Shown: in pieces, positions 27,451 through 36,424 of the stretch
How the letters are laid out: the number at the start of each line of letters is the position of its first letter
Position numbering within the stretch: position 1 is the first letter of the stretch
NCBI GenBank assembly: GCA_002398875.1
Contig: DHCC01000026.1
Location: forward strand, 15,380 to 79,379
DNA length: 64,000 nt
Reading direction: 5' to 3'
DNA from: Bacteroidales bacterium UBA4912
Lineage (GTDB): Bacteria > Bacteroidota > Bacteroidia > Bacteroidales > Dysgonomonadaceae
The notes under the pieces: generated by a model
Database searches by the model: none
What the model was told of the DNA's origin: nothing
What the model saw: only the letters and a program-made list of their open reading frames with translations
Made by a program: the position numbers and the translations under genes

Positions 27451-27483
27451 CAAATATAAAGTTTATATCAAAAAATATGCAAA
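27451..27483 (-). promoter_or_regulatory. Bacteroidota-type promoter inside the gap
   Basis: On the - strand TTTG (27480-27483) and TATATTTG (27451-27458) are separated by 21 nt, close to the Bacteroidota consensus TTTG-N19-21-TAnnTTTG. It is the only candidate promoter in this window where I see both elements well spaced, yet no intact gene follows it. Confidence 0.45.
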
Positions 27484-27662
27484 TATTTTTACATGTATTT
27501 ATAAACAACTTACGAACAGGTTTTCGACAACATATCAACAAGTTACCAACATTCCCCTTAAATCCTTATTACAAGCTATATTCTATTGAGATTTTAATCT
27601 ATTTATTTGATTAAAATTCTTATCTGTTCCTAAACTTATAGTTTTTATCCTTAATTGGGAAA

Positions 27663-28016
27663 TTATTGTTCAGCCAGCGATGAAGTAAATTGTAAACCAA
27701 TAATTGAAATAATGAGTGTGCTAAGAAAAAATATTCTCCAGAAGGTAACTGGTTCTTTAAAAAATAAAATTCCAAGAACTACTGTTCCAACAGCTCCAAT
27801 TCCTGCCCAGACCGCATAGGCGGTACCAGTAGAAATTGGATGGGGACCACCCATTGATTTGTAAAGTAAGAACATACTTAACCCAACACAAACCATAAAG
27901 GAAACAAACCACCATAGCATTTCTTTTCCGGTGGTTTGCTGCATTTTTCCAAGACTCATGGCAAACAAGGATTCAAATATTCCTCCAATAATTAAAACTA
28001 CCCAATTGATATTCAT
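27663..28016 (-). CDS. small multidrug resistance family exporter, SugE/Gdx-like
   Basis: A 117-residue protein with four membrane segments. The conserved membrane-embedded Glu is Glu15 (GGIFES). The signature GTAYAVWAGIGAVGTVVLG and the following LFFKEP match SMR proteins, and WAGIGAVG after GTAYAV is closer to the SugE/Gdx branch than to promiscuous drug exporters. Known Gdx proteins export guanidinium in exchange for protons. The leader holds no recognisable guanidine riboswitch, so the substrate stays open. It is 161 bp downstream of the acyl-CoA carboxylase operon, beyond that operon's terminator. Confidence 0.85.
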   Translation of the reverse strand: MNINWVVLIIGGIFESLFAMSLGKMQQTTGKEMLWWFVSFMVCVGLSMFLLYKSMGGPHPISTGTAYAVWAGIGAVGTVVLGILFFKEPVTFWRIFFLSTLIISIIGLQFTSSLAEQ

Positions 28017-28061
28017 GTCACTAAATATTTACTCTATGTGTTTTAAATTAAATGTTGTTAG

Positions 28062-28109
28062 AAAAAAATTTAATTGTGATAAAATGATAAATCATTCTAC
28101 CACAATTAA
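28062..28109 (-). terminator. intrinsic terminator of the acyl-CoA carboxylase operon
   Basis: An 18-bp stem (28070-28087 with 28092-28109) with a 4-nt loop, followed on the - strand by seven T at 28062-28068. The two imperfect positions are G-U pairs on the - strand RNA but A-C mismatches on the + strand, which fixes the working strand. It starts 69 bp after the carboxyltransferase stop codon. Confidence 0.85.
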
Positions 28110-28177
28110 CTTAGTTTATATCTAATATTGACAAGTCAAAAATAGTGTATGTTTTCCAACTTATAAAACATTAAAAA

Positions 28178-29710
28178 CTAAGATGGGGGATTTCCATGTT
28201 TTTTAGGAGGATTACTTTCGGTCTTGTTTGCAGTCATCTCTAACCCCTGAATTAGCTTTAATCTAGTGTCTTCAGGTAGTATGATTTCATCGATATAACC
28301 TTTTTCAGCAGCCCTGTAGGGGTTTGAGAACAGTTCACTATATTCATTTATTGCATTCTGTCGCTCATCACCTACAGAAGACCGGTAAAGAATGTTTACT
28401 GCACCTTCTGCACCCATAACTGCTATCTCTGCATTGGGGTAGGCAAGATTCAAATCAGCACCTGATTCTTTTGATGACATCACAACATAAGCACCACCGT
28501 AAGCTTTACGTGTTATAAGCGTTATCTTTGGAACAGTTGCCTCAACATACGCATACATGATTTTGGCGCCATGTCGAATTATGCCGTTATGTTCCTGATC
28601 CCTTCCCGGTAAAAATCCGGGTACATCAACAAAAGTAATTATTGGAATATCAAAACAATCACAAAAACGAATAAATCTGGCCGCCTTATCAGAGGCATCA
28701 ATATCAAGAACGCCCGCCAGATAAGCTGGTTGATTAGCAACAATGCCAACAGGTTTTCCTCCCATTCTTGCGTAGCCAATCACAACATTCTGTGCATATT
28801 GCGGCATTATTTCAAAGAAATAGTTCTCGTCAACCACTTCTTCGATCAATTTTTTCATATCATAAGGAATATTGGAATCTTGCGGAATAAGCTTCTGTAT
28901 ATTCTGTGTCTTACGATTAACAGTGTCTTTTGTAGTTGTCAGAGGAGGATCTTCCATGTTGTTTGAAGGAAGAAAACTGATTAACTCCCTGATCATCATA
29001 AGTGTTTCTTCTTCATCATTACCAACAAAATGAGCAACACCACTCTTGGAAGAATGGACAGAAGCGCCACCAAGCTCTTCTTTAGTTAACTCTTCGTGAG
29101 TAACTGTTTTTACAACATCAGGACCGGTAACAAACATATAACTTTCGTCTCTAACCATAAAGATGAAGTCGGTAAGAGCAGGTGAATAACAAGCACCACC
29201 TGCGCATGGTCCCAGTATCGCTGAAATCTGAGGTATTACACCTGATGACTTCACATTATTATTAAATATTTCGGAGTATCCGCTAAGTGCCATTACTCCT
29301 TCTTGAATTCTGGCACCACCGGAGTCATTCAACGCAATGATCGGAGCACCGTTTTTGAGTGCCAACTTCTGAATTTTTACAATTTTATTAGCATTAGTGC
29401 GCGAAAGAGATCCACCGTAAACAGTAAAATCGTAAGCATAAACGTAAACAAGTCGTCCTTCAATTTTTCCATAACCGGTTACAACACCGTCGCCAAGGAC
29501 CCGATTTTCCTGCATATTGTAGTTGTGTGAGTCATGCAGTACGAACTTATCTGTCTCAACAAATGTGTCATCATCCAAGAGCATTTTGATTCTCTCTCTT
29601 GCCGTTTGTTTACCGGCTTTTTTCTGTTTAGCTATAGCCTTTTCGCCACCTCCCAATTCAGCAGCTCTGTCTTTCTCTTTAAAGCTTTTATATATTTCGT
29701 CTAAAGTCAT
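28178..29710 (-). CDS. acyl-CoA carboxylase carboxyltransferase subunit (propionyl-CoA carboxylase beta-like)
   Basis: A 510-residue carboxyltransferase that moves CO2 between carboxybiotin and an acyl-CoA, most likely propionyl-CoA/methylmalonyl-CoA. Motifs: ARERIKMLLDDDTFVE, the acyl-CoA oxyanion region GGARIQEGVMALSGYSEIF, GPCAGGACYSPALTDF, and the carboxybiotin half with PAYLAGVLDIDASDKAARF, FVDVPGFLPGRDQE and AYGGAYVVM. It is the third gene of an operon behind biotin carboxylase and biotin carrier genes, so the complex is the soluble ATP-dependent kind; no membrane decarboxylase subunits are present. In Bacteroidota such sets belong to the succinate-propionate route, but direction and substrate are inferred. 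Confidence 0.93.
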   Translation of the reverse strand: MTLDEIYKSFKEKDRAAELGGGEKAIAKQKKAGKQTARERIKMLLDDDTFVETDKFVLHDSHNYNMQENRVLGDGVVTGYGKIEGRLVYVYAYDFTVYGGSLSRTNANKIVKIQKLALKNGAPIIALNDSGGARIQEGVMALSGYSEIFNNNVKSSGVIPQISAILGPCAGGACYSPALTDFIFMVRDESYMFVTGPDVVKTVTHEELTKEELGGASVHSSKSGVAHFVGNDEEETLMMIRELISFLPSNNMEDPPLTTTKDTVNRKTQNIQKLIPQDSNIPYDMKKLIEEVVDENYFFEIMPQYAQNVVIGYARMGGKPVGIVANQPAYLAGVLDIDASDKAARFIRFCDCFDIPIITFVDVPGFLPGRDQEHNGIIRHGAKIMYAYVEATVPKITLITRKAYGGAYVVMSSKESGADLNLAYPNAEIAVMGAEGAVNILYRSSVGDERQNAINEYSELFSNPYRAAEKGYIDEIILPEDTRLKLIQGLEMTANKTESNPPKKHGNPPS

Positions 29711-29721
29711 TATAACTCTTA

Positions 29722-30225
29722 TTAATTGGTTTTAAAAGTAATGAGCAACTGATCACGGAGAACTGAATCTCCCTCTTCAATATGGATCTTTTCCACAATT
29801 GCATCCTGAGCGGCGCTATATGTGCTCTGCATCTTCATTGCCTCTACAACTATCAGTGGATCACCCTGTTTGACTTCCATATCCTCAGTTACCAATATTT
29901 TAATTACTTTGCCGGGCATAGGTGAAATTATTGTTTCCTGAATTTCATCAACAGATGACTGTCGACCTCTAAGGTATTTTTTCTGTGGATTAGAAAGTTC
30001 AATATCAAAATGACGGAAATTAGTCGTAATTGAATATTTACCTTCTGAATGCCTCACAGATTCAGCGTTATAAGAACGTCCTTCATAAATAATAGAACAA
30101 AAACCGCTCTCTGACATCACCACATCAATATCATATATTTTTCCATCCACAGAAATCTCAACTTTGTTTCCATCTTTCGATATCATCTCAACATCTCGAA
30201 TTCTGTTGTCTATCTTTGCTCTCAT
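29722..30225 (-). CDS. biotin carboxyl carrier protein of acyl-CoA carboxylase
   Basis: A 167-residue protein. The C-terminal 70 residues form a biotinyl domain with Lys131 in VVEAMKMQ as the biotinylation site and SPMPGKVIKI leading into it. The N-terminal 90 residues, rich in beta strands, resemble the carrier-linking part of propionyl-CoA carboxylase alpha chains, here encoded separately. The start overlaps the biotin carboxylase stop by 4 bp, and the carboxyltransferase gene begins 11 bp downstream. Confidence 0.92.
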   Translation of the reverse strand: MRAKIDNRIRDVEMISKDGNKVEISVDGKIYDIDVVMSESGFCSIIYEGRSYNAESVRHSEGKYSITTNFRHFDIELSNPQKKYLRGRQSSVDEIQETIISPMPGKVIKILVTEDMEVKQGDPLIVVEAMKMQSTYSAAQDAIVEKIHIEEGDSVLRDQLLITFKTN

Positions 30226-31727
30226 ATTCTTAAAACTCCTTTTTGTTTACCAAATGCACGCCATCTGTTTATGGGTTGATTGTCTGCTATCGTAGATTGA
30301 GAATCATTACTATTTACAACATAGTCAATATAGGCTGCAATGATTGCAATATCTTCAATTTCATCCTCTAGTTCATTACCTTTTTGTAGTTTATTTGCGT
30401 TGTCATCAATGAAATGAGTGGTATAATTGCCTTGAACAAATTCACGGTTGTCCATAATACGCCGGAGATAATCTATATTTGTTTTCACTCCTGTAATCTT
30501 ATATTCGTACAAAACCCTGCGCATACGTTCCAATGCTACGTCACGATTTGTTGCCCATACGATAAGCTTACTTATCATTGAATCATAATAGATAGATATC
30601 TCATAACCGGTATAGATATGTGTGTCAATACGTACACCTAAACCTTTGGGTGTCTGAATTGAATGAATAACTCCGGGCGCAGGTGCAAAATTGTTTTCTG
30701 TATCCTCTGCATAAATCCTGCACTCAATTGCATGACCGCGCTGATGCAGCTGACTCTGTCTGAAGCTTAGTTTCCTTCCGTTAGCAATATTTATCTGCTC
30801 TTTTACGATATCAACACCAAGTACTTCCTCCGTTATAGGATGTTCAACCTGTAACCGGGTATTCATCTCGAGAAAATAAAAGTTCATATCATTATCTACA
30901 AGAAACTCAATAGTTCCTGCACCAACATAATTGATCGATTTAGCTGCTTTTACAGCAATGGCTCCCATTGCAAGACGAGTTTTATTATCGATAAAAGGAG
31001 AAGGACTTTCCTCGATAATCTTCTGATGACGACGCTGTACAGAGCATTCACGGTCAAACAGATGCACAACATTGCCATGAGTATCACCCAAAAACTGTAT
31101 CTCTACATGGTGTGGGGATTCTATATATTTCTCAATATAAACCGAATCGTTACCAAATGATGCCATAGCTTCAGATTTAGCAGCATCATAAGCCTCTTGC
31201 AAATGCTTCTCTTCGTAAACAAGTCGCATTCCTTTACCACCTCCGCCTGCAGTTGCTTTAATTATAACCGGCAGTCCAATTTTGCGGCACACCTTAAACA
31301 GGTCTTTCGGTTTCAGGTCTTCCGACGTGCCTGGCACTACTGGTACTTTTGCCTCAATCATTTTCTTGCGGGCGGAGATCTTATCACCCATTGCCTCTAT
31401 ACTTTCAGCAGAGGGCCCTATAAAAATAATGCCCTCCTCTTTACAGCGGCGGGCAAATGTGGCATTCTCACTAAGAAATCCATAACCCGGATGAATAGCA
31501 TCAACCTTAAACGTCTTTGCAGCATCAATGATTTTATCAACATTCAGATAGCTGTCACTTGCAGATGCCAATCCTATTTTTACGGCTTCATCAGCGTATG
31601 TAACATGCCTTGAAGTCCTGTCAACTTCTGAATAAACGGCAACAGTCTGTATGCCCATCTCTTTGCAAGTTCGCATAACACGTACGGCAATTTCACCGCG
31701 GTTTGCGACAAGTATTTTCTGTATCAT
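30222..31727 (-). CDS. accC: biotin carboxylase subunit of acyl-CoA carboxylase
   Basis: A 501-residue ATP-grasp enzyme that carboxylates biotin on the carrier encoded next. Family landmarks: KILVANRGEIAVRVMRTCKE at the N-terminus, HPGYGFLSENA, the glycine-rich ATP loop KATAGGGGKGMRL, EKYIESPHHVEIQ, FLEMNTRLQVEHPITE and GHAIECRIYAED. It is about 50 residues longer than E. coli AccC, with a polar C-terminal tail after 450. It is the first gene of the three-gene operon. The symbol is given by family; its physiological partner is the propionyl-type carboxyltransferase here. Confidence 0.92.
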   Translation of the reverse strand: MIQKILVANRGEIAVRVMRTCKEMGIQTVAVYSEVDRTSRHVTYADEAVKIGLASASDSYLNVDKIIDAAKTFKVDAIHPGYGFLSENATFARRCKEEGIIFIGPSAESIEAMGDKISARKKMIEAKVPVVPGTSEDLKPKDLFKVCRKIGLPVIIKATAGGGGKGMRLVYEEKHLQEAYDAAKSEAMASFGNDSVYIEKYIESPHHVEIQFLGDTHGNVVHLFDRECSVQRRHQKIIEESPSPFIDNKTRLAMGAIAVKAAKSINYVGAGTIEFLVDNDMNFYFLEMNTRLQVEHPITEEVLGVDIVKEQINIANGRKLSFRQSQLHQRGHAIECRIYAEDTENNFAPAPGVIHSIQTPKGLGVRIDTHIYTGYEISIYYDSMISKLIVWATNRDVALERMRRVLYEYKITGVKTNIDYLRRIMDNREFVQGNYTTHFIDDNANKLQKGNELEDEIEDIAIIAAYIDYVVNSNDSQSTIADNQPINRWRAFGKQKGVLRI

Positions 31728-31818
31728 CTAAATATTTATACTCCTTAATGATTTTTAAAACGGATATATAAACAACAAATATTTATACTATTTGTTTTAT
31801 TGTGATACAGTTTTAGTG

Positions 31819-34800
31819 CTATTCTTTCCAGCTGTAGTGTACTATACTTCCACGCTCAGAGTCGTTTTCGATGCGAAGATGAACCTCTATTTCCTGCTGC
31901 ATTTCTTCCACATGAGATATTACACCAACAATACGATTCTCTTTACGTAATGTTTTAAGGGTGTCAAAAACAACGCTCAGCGACTCCTTATCAAGTGAAC
32001 CGAAACCTTCATCTAAAAAGAAGAAGTTTTGATTTGATTGTGTGATTTTCTGTATATTATCAGCAAGTGCAAGTGCCAGAGATAAAGAAGCTTGGAAAGT
32101 CTGTCCTCCTGAAAGTGTTTTTACGCTTCTCTCTTTTCCGCCATTCATAAAGTCGCGTATTTGGAAGTTATTATCGGGAGTGATCTCCAGACTCAAATTT
32201 TGTCTGGTCAACTGAAAGAATCTGTCGTTGGCTGCATTACACAGGTTTTGTAAATATACAGATGAGATATAGTTCACAAAACCACTGGCCTTAAACAGAC
32301 TTTTCATAGTCTTCAGATTCTCTGCTCTCATTTCAACCTCTTTAAGTTCTTTACGTAAAGCAGCCTGAGTCTCCAGATTTTTCTGCAAAACTCTCAAATT
32401 CAATGTTATCTCAACCTGCTCTTTGTTTAGTGTAGCAAGTTGTTCGCTGAACAGCTTAATTTCACTGATTAGTTTATCATGACCTTCTTTATCGTAGTAA
32501 CGCTCACCAACCTGATTCTGAAGTTGTTCATAAGCAGACCTGCATTTCAGCAGATTGTTGTTGAACTCCTCAACTCTTTTTTTCTCCTGCTGAATGTTGA
32601 TCGAATCAGATAGAATTGATTTTACCTCATCAATAGATTTAAAGTCTGATTTTGCCAACTCTGATTCAATATTTCTTTCAAGATGTTTTATCGCAGACTG
32701 TTCTTTGTCCAGTTCAGAAATATTAGTTTCAATTCTACCTTTTAATATGTCCCTAAGCTTTTTCTCTTCTTGAAGTTGTTTATTGTAACGTACAAAAGAA
32801 TTTTCAATACGCTCATATTCATTAATTAACCCGGTTCTTTCATCATTAATAACACTCTCAGTGTTCACTTTATAGTCATCGTAATTGATTATTCTCAATT
32901 GCTGTATCAAAGTGTTCAGTTCTGTTTTATTGATTGTAAGTGAGTTTTTAAGCCCTTCAAGCTTTATTCTGGCAAGCTCAAGAGTCTTCTCCTGTTTGTT
33001 TAGTTCTTTTACTGCCTCCTGTAATTCCAACTCATAAGATTTAATTTGCGCCTGTATATGCTCCACCTCACTAAAAGCAGAATCAAGCTCTTCCACTTGC
33101 TTAAACTTATCCCAGGTAAAAAGTTTCAAATGATCAGATAAATTATTGAGAAGCGAATCTTTAGATTTACTAAGTTCTCCAAGATTATTAACCGTTTCTT
33201 TGTGACTAACTTCAATCAGACTGATCTGCCTGCTGATTGAAGAAATTGCCTGTAAATCTTTTTCTAACGCAAACTTTTCTTTTTTAATACCCTCCAAAAG
33301 TTCTTTTATATCCTCACTCTTAAAAATTTGGGGATGATGTAAAGATCCGCAGAGAGGGCAGGGCATGTTCTCCTCCAGATTTTCTGCATAAGCTTCCAAT
33401 CGCGCCTTAACTAAAATGTGGCTCTCATGCTCAATCAGCCCATTCTGTCTTTTTTTAATGTCAGCAGCAGATATCTCAAGAAGTTGATTACACTCACTAA
33501 AGCTCATTTCCGGTTTAATTGCACCATTCAGTATTGGCTCTTTAACAAGAATGTCTTTTTGACTGATTAGCTCATTTGCCTTCCTTTTATACTTTTCTGA
33601 ATCTCTGTCGATTTCCGATATCTGCCGTTCAATTGTATTCTTTTCATTGTACCAGCTCCGGATTTTATTTAACAGAGTGACATCGGGCATATTTTTTCTT
33701 AACTCGCTCAGACTACTCTCAATCTTTTCCCTTTCTTTTTTTAAATCTGCAACAATCAGGTTAGTATTATTCCAGTACTCAGTTCCCTTTTCAACTCTTG
33801 ATGTATTTTCAACAACAGCGTCGTCAAGTTTTTTTACTTTTAATACTGTGTTCAGTTCATCAGCTTTTCTTTTTAATTCCTCACGCTTGTCATATTGTGG
33901 TTTAAGCTCTTCTAAATCTTTTTCCAGCTTATCTATAATTTCGTTATGAGAATTAAGATTTTTATTATCCGATTCAATCTGATTACTGCGAAGCTGAACC
34001 CTGTTCCTCTGTTCTTTTAATGAGTCGAGCAGATGCTTAAAACTCAATACGCACAGTTCATACCTCTCAATATTTTTTTTCAGCTGAATAAATTCAGGTG
34101 CTTTCCGAACCAAACCATTCAGTATTGTCTCAGCTTCGTCTCTCTTAATAATCAGATCCTTAAAACTTCTTAGCTTTTCCTCTTCCATTTGAAGTCCTGT
34201 TATTTTTATGTTTAGCTCTTTAATACTTTTATCAAGATCTGAAAGTTGTAGGCTGTAAATGTTAATCTGCTCAGGATCAAGTAAACCCAGTTGCTGAAGC
34301 TGGCCATTTATATTGTTTTTCTTATCATTGTTTTTGTTGTCAAGAGAAACCACCTTGTAATAAAACTCAAACTTCTGAAGGTTGAACAGCTCCTTCATCA
34401 TTGTAGTTCTGTCTTTGTTTCCCAGTTGAAGAAATTCCTGGAACTGACCCTGAGGTATTATTATTGTACGTTTAAAATTGACAAAATTCAGCCCTATCGC
34501 ATTTTCCAGCTCACCTACTTCAATTGGAATCCATTGATTATCTACTTTCCTGTAGGCAGTATGTTCCAGTGTTTTTACTTCCTCAAAACGTTTACTGTTT
34601 CGTTTGCCCCTTACCATTGCCCGGTAAGCAGTCTGATCTTTCCCTGTTTCAAAAATAAAATCGATGAATAACTCGTTGGATTTAAGGTTCATCATGTTAT
34701 AATAACGATTGTCCCCCGAAATATTCAGCTTATCGGTCTTACCATAAATGGCATAAGTTATTGCTTCCAGAATAGATGATTTACCGCTTCCAACCGAACC

Positions 34801-34902
34801 AAATATGCCAAACAGCCCCGCATCAGTAAGTTTCCTGAAATCTATTGTCTGTCTTTTCTGATATGAGTATAATCCTTCAATTGTCAGTTCTATAGGTATC
34901 AT
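31819..34902 (-). CDS. sbcC: exonuclease SbcCD, ATPase subunit C
   Basis: A 1027-residue SMC/Rad50-like protein that with SbcD opens hairpins and trims DNA ends. Walker A is GSVGSGKSS (35-43); two long coiled-coil arms flank the zinc hook CPLC (Cys515 and Cys518), placed at the protein midpoint as expected; the ABC signature is KTLSGGQTFQASLSLALA and Walker B FFFLDEGFGSLD. The start overlaps the sbcD stop by 4 bp, so the two subunits are translationally coupled. No frameshift or missing motif is seen. Confidence 0.96.
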   Translation of the reverse strand: MIPIELTIEGLYSYQKRQTIDFRKLTDAGLFGIFGSVGSGKSSILEAITYAIYGKTDKLNISGDNRYYNMMNLKSNELFIDFIFETGKDQTAYRAMVRGKRNSKRFEEVKTLEHTAYRKVDNQWIPIEVGELENAIGLNFVNFKRTIIIPQGQFQEFLQLGNKDRTTMMKELFNLQKFEFYYKVVSLDNKNNDKKNNINGQLQQLGLLDPEQINIYSLQLSDLDKSIKELNIKITGLQMEEEKLRSFKDLIIKRDEAETILNGLVRKAPEFIQLKKNIERYELCVLSFKHLLDSLKEQRNRVQLRSNQIESDNKNLNSHNEIIDKLEKDLEELKPQYDKREELKRKADELNTVLKVKKLDDAVVENTSRVEKGTEYWNNTNLIVADLKKEREKIESSLSELRKNMPDVTLLNKIRSWYNEKNTIERQISEIDRDSEKYKRKANELISQKDILVKEPILNGAIKPEMSFSECNQLLEISAADIKKRQNGLIEHESHILVKARLEAYAENLEENMPCPLCGSLHHPQIFKSEDIKELLEGIKKEKFALEKDLQAISSISRQISLIEVSHKETVNNLGELSKSKDSLLNNLSDHLKLFTWDKFKQVEELDSAFSEVEHIQAQIKSYELELQEAVKELNKQEKTLELARIKLEGLKNSLTINKTELNTLIQQLRIINYDDYKVNTESVINDERTGLINEYERIENSFVRYNKQLQEEKKLRDILKGRIETNISELDKEQSAIKHLERNIESELAKSDFKSIDEVKSILSDSINIQQEKKRVEEFNNNLLKCRSAYEQLQNQVGERYYDKEGHDKLISEIKLFSEQLATLNKEQVEITLNLRVLQKNLETQAALRKELKEVEMRAENLKTMKSLFKASGFVNYISSVYLQNLCNAANDRFFQLTRQNLSLEITPDNNFQIRDFMNGGKERSVKTLSGGQTFQASLSLALALADNIQKITQSNQNFFFLDEGFGSLDKESLSVVFDTLKTLRKENRIVGVISHVEEMQQEIEVHLRIENDSERGSIVHYSWKE

Positions 34903-36125
34903 TCTTCATCCTCCTCTGCAAGAATCTCTCTGAAAATATTCATTATATCATCACTCGGTTCCTGTCCATTTTCGTGAGTAAAATAATCACTGAATAGTGA
35001 CTCCATTCTTCTGTTAAGATCTATCTGTTTCTGTCTGTTTTCAACCCTCAGATCATGATTAATAACCTCCGGTATGATTGTTACAATACCATGATGAGCA
35101 CTATTCAGCTTTCTTCTTTCCAGAGGAGTTATAAAAGTATTCGTTACTAATGTCAGTTCCACCAATGCCTCTTGATTTTCAGTAAGCCATTCTACAGCCT
35201 CTTCAATACCATTGGCACGTTTTCTCAAAAGTGGTCTCACATTATGCAATTCAACCTTCTTTACATCAGCTTTTTCTCCCGGTTCCACATCTACAAGTAA
35301 TACATACTTTTTCTGATTTGCTTCTGAAAAGCTATAAGAAATAGGACTACCGCTATAATAAACAGGCGATATTGAATCATTCACTTCTTGCATTCTGTGA
35401 AGGTGTCCCAGTGCAGTGTATTGAATCTGTGCAGGAATATTTTCAGTAAATATTGCCTGAGCACCACCCACGTGCAATATAGGTTTTTCATCCTCAGGTT
35501 CCTCAGGCACAGGCCCGTCTTTTTTAATCATAAAAAGATGAGAGACAAGAATATTAACGCCCCTGTTGTCACAATATCTATCAGCCAGGTTTTGCCAATG
35601 ATTTTGCAGCACTTTCCGAAGTTCAGAATCACTATCCTCCGCATCAAGAAACTGTTTCAGTCTGAATTCATTAGCATAAGGAGTAAGAATAATCCTAGCA
35701 GGAAAATCCTTCACGGGAAGCATCAATTCTATAAAACCCTCCTCAGACTGTGTTACCTTTAAACCCGTTTCCAGTTCAAAAATCGGAACCAAAGTATTCG
35801 GATAACCGGCAAAGATGATTCCACATTCCCGTGCAAGCGGATCGGGAGCCTCTATTCTGTCAGGTGAGTCGTGATTACCTGCAATTGCTATAACCGCTCG
35901 AAGCCCCCCATTCGTAAGCTTTTTCAAAGTTTTGTATAACAGGTCAACCGCCTCTGTCGGAGGATTGAAAGTGTCATAAATATCACCTGAAACAAGTACA
36001 ATATCAGCCTGTTCGCGATCAGCTATTTCACAAATTTCATTCATTACAACCTGTTGTTCTTCAAGACGCGAAAAATCTTCCAGTCGTTTACCCAAATGCC
36101 AGTCTCCCGTGTGTAGAATCCTCAT
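34899..36125 (-). CDS. sbcD: exonuclease SbcCD, nuclease subunit D
   Basis: A 408-residue Mre11-like metallophosphoesterase. Metal-binding motifs: GDWHLG with Asp8 and His10, VSGDIYD, IAGNHDSPDR, then VSHLF and LGHLHR. The C-terminal capping domain follows. It is the first gene of the sbcDC pair. A - strand TATATTTG at 36212-36219 is a possible promoter. Confidence 0.96.
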   Translation of the reverse strand: MRILHTGDWHLGKRLEDFSRLEEQQVVMNEICEIADREQADIVLVSGDIYDTFNPPTEAVDLLYKTLKKLTNGGLRAVIAIAGNHDSPDRIEAPDPLARECGIIFAGYPNTLVPIFELETGLKVTQSEEGFIELMLPVKDFPARIILTPYANEFRLKQFLDAEDSDSELRKVLQNHWQNLADRYCDNRGVNILVSHLFMIKKDGPVPEEPEDEKPILHVGGAQAIFTENIPAQIQYTALGHLHRMQEVNDSISPVYYSGSPISYSFSEANQKKYVLLVDVEPGEKADVKKVELHNVRPLLRKRANGIEEAVEWLTENQEALVELTLVTNTFITPLERRKLNSAHHGIVTIIPEVINHDLRVENRQKQIDLNRRMESLFSDYFTHENGQEPSDDIMNIFREILAEEDEE

Positions 36126-36211
36126 AGTTTAATGTTCTTAACGCAAATATTATGAAAGCAGTCAAGAAAATTGAGCATGCTTGCATAATCCAGGGCGCAT
36201 ACAATGTTGTA

Positions 36212-36219
36212 CAAATATA
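36212..36219 (-). promoter_or_regulatory. candidate -7 element for sbcDC
   Basis: The - strand reads TATATTTG (TAnnTTTG), 87 bp before the sbcD ATG. No good -33 element. Confidence 0.35.
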
Positions 36220-36285
36220 ACATTAACCAATGATTTAACTGGTTTCTTAATACATCAAAAAGAATAAACAAATACTTTGCCCATA

Positions 36286-36344
36286 GATCACTTATAGGTC
36301 ACTTATATATAGCTTATCTGTATATAAGCTATGTATAAGCGATC
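36286..36344. repeat. nested palindrome with 11-bp direct repeats upstream of the DUF6266 gene
   Basis: Two tandem 11-mers, GATCACTTATA and GGTCACTTATA (36286-36307), precede a 9-bp inverted repeat ATAGCTTAT / ATAAGCTAT (36309-36317 and 36324-36332), and the segment closes with TATAAGCGATC (36334-36344), which is the inverse of the first 11-mer with one mismatch. The whole 59 bp could form a cruciform or bind a repeat-reading regulator. It ends 80 bp before the ATG at 36425. Its role is unknown. Confidence 0.6.
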
Positions 36345-36424
36345 TTTGGTTAAAGTAGTACCGGATTTACTTTGATATGATACCAAAAATCATTAATATT
36401 GTAAAGATTAAATACTTAAATTAT

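Noticed and set aside
27500..27552. Possible oriC: DnaA-box-like words (ACAGGTTTTCGACAA, ATATCAACAAG, TTACCAACA) in AT-rich DNA, and TTATGCACA at 26794-26802
   Set aside because: All but one differ from the DnaA consensus, they are not clustered in a regular way, and no dnaA or origin-linked gene is adjacent. A skew plot and a DnaA-box search over the whole genome would decide it.
27327..27614. Open frame of 95 codons on + in the 925-bp gap
   Set aside because: Composition is that of AT-rich noncoding DNA, it starts without promoter or motif, and it runs opposite to the better-supported - strand promoter.
28017..28177. Guanidine riboswitch upstream of the SMR gene
   Set aside because: No conserved guanidine-I, -II or -III sequence blocks; the only structure is the terminator of the carboxylase operon.
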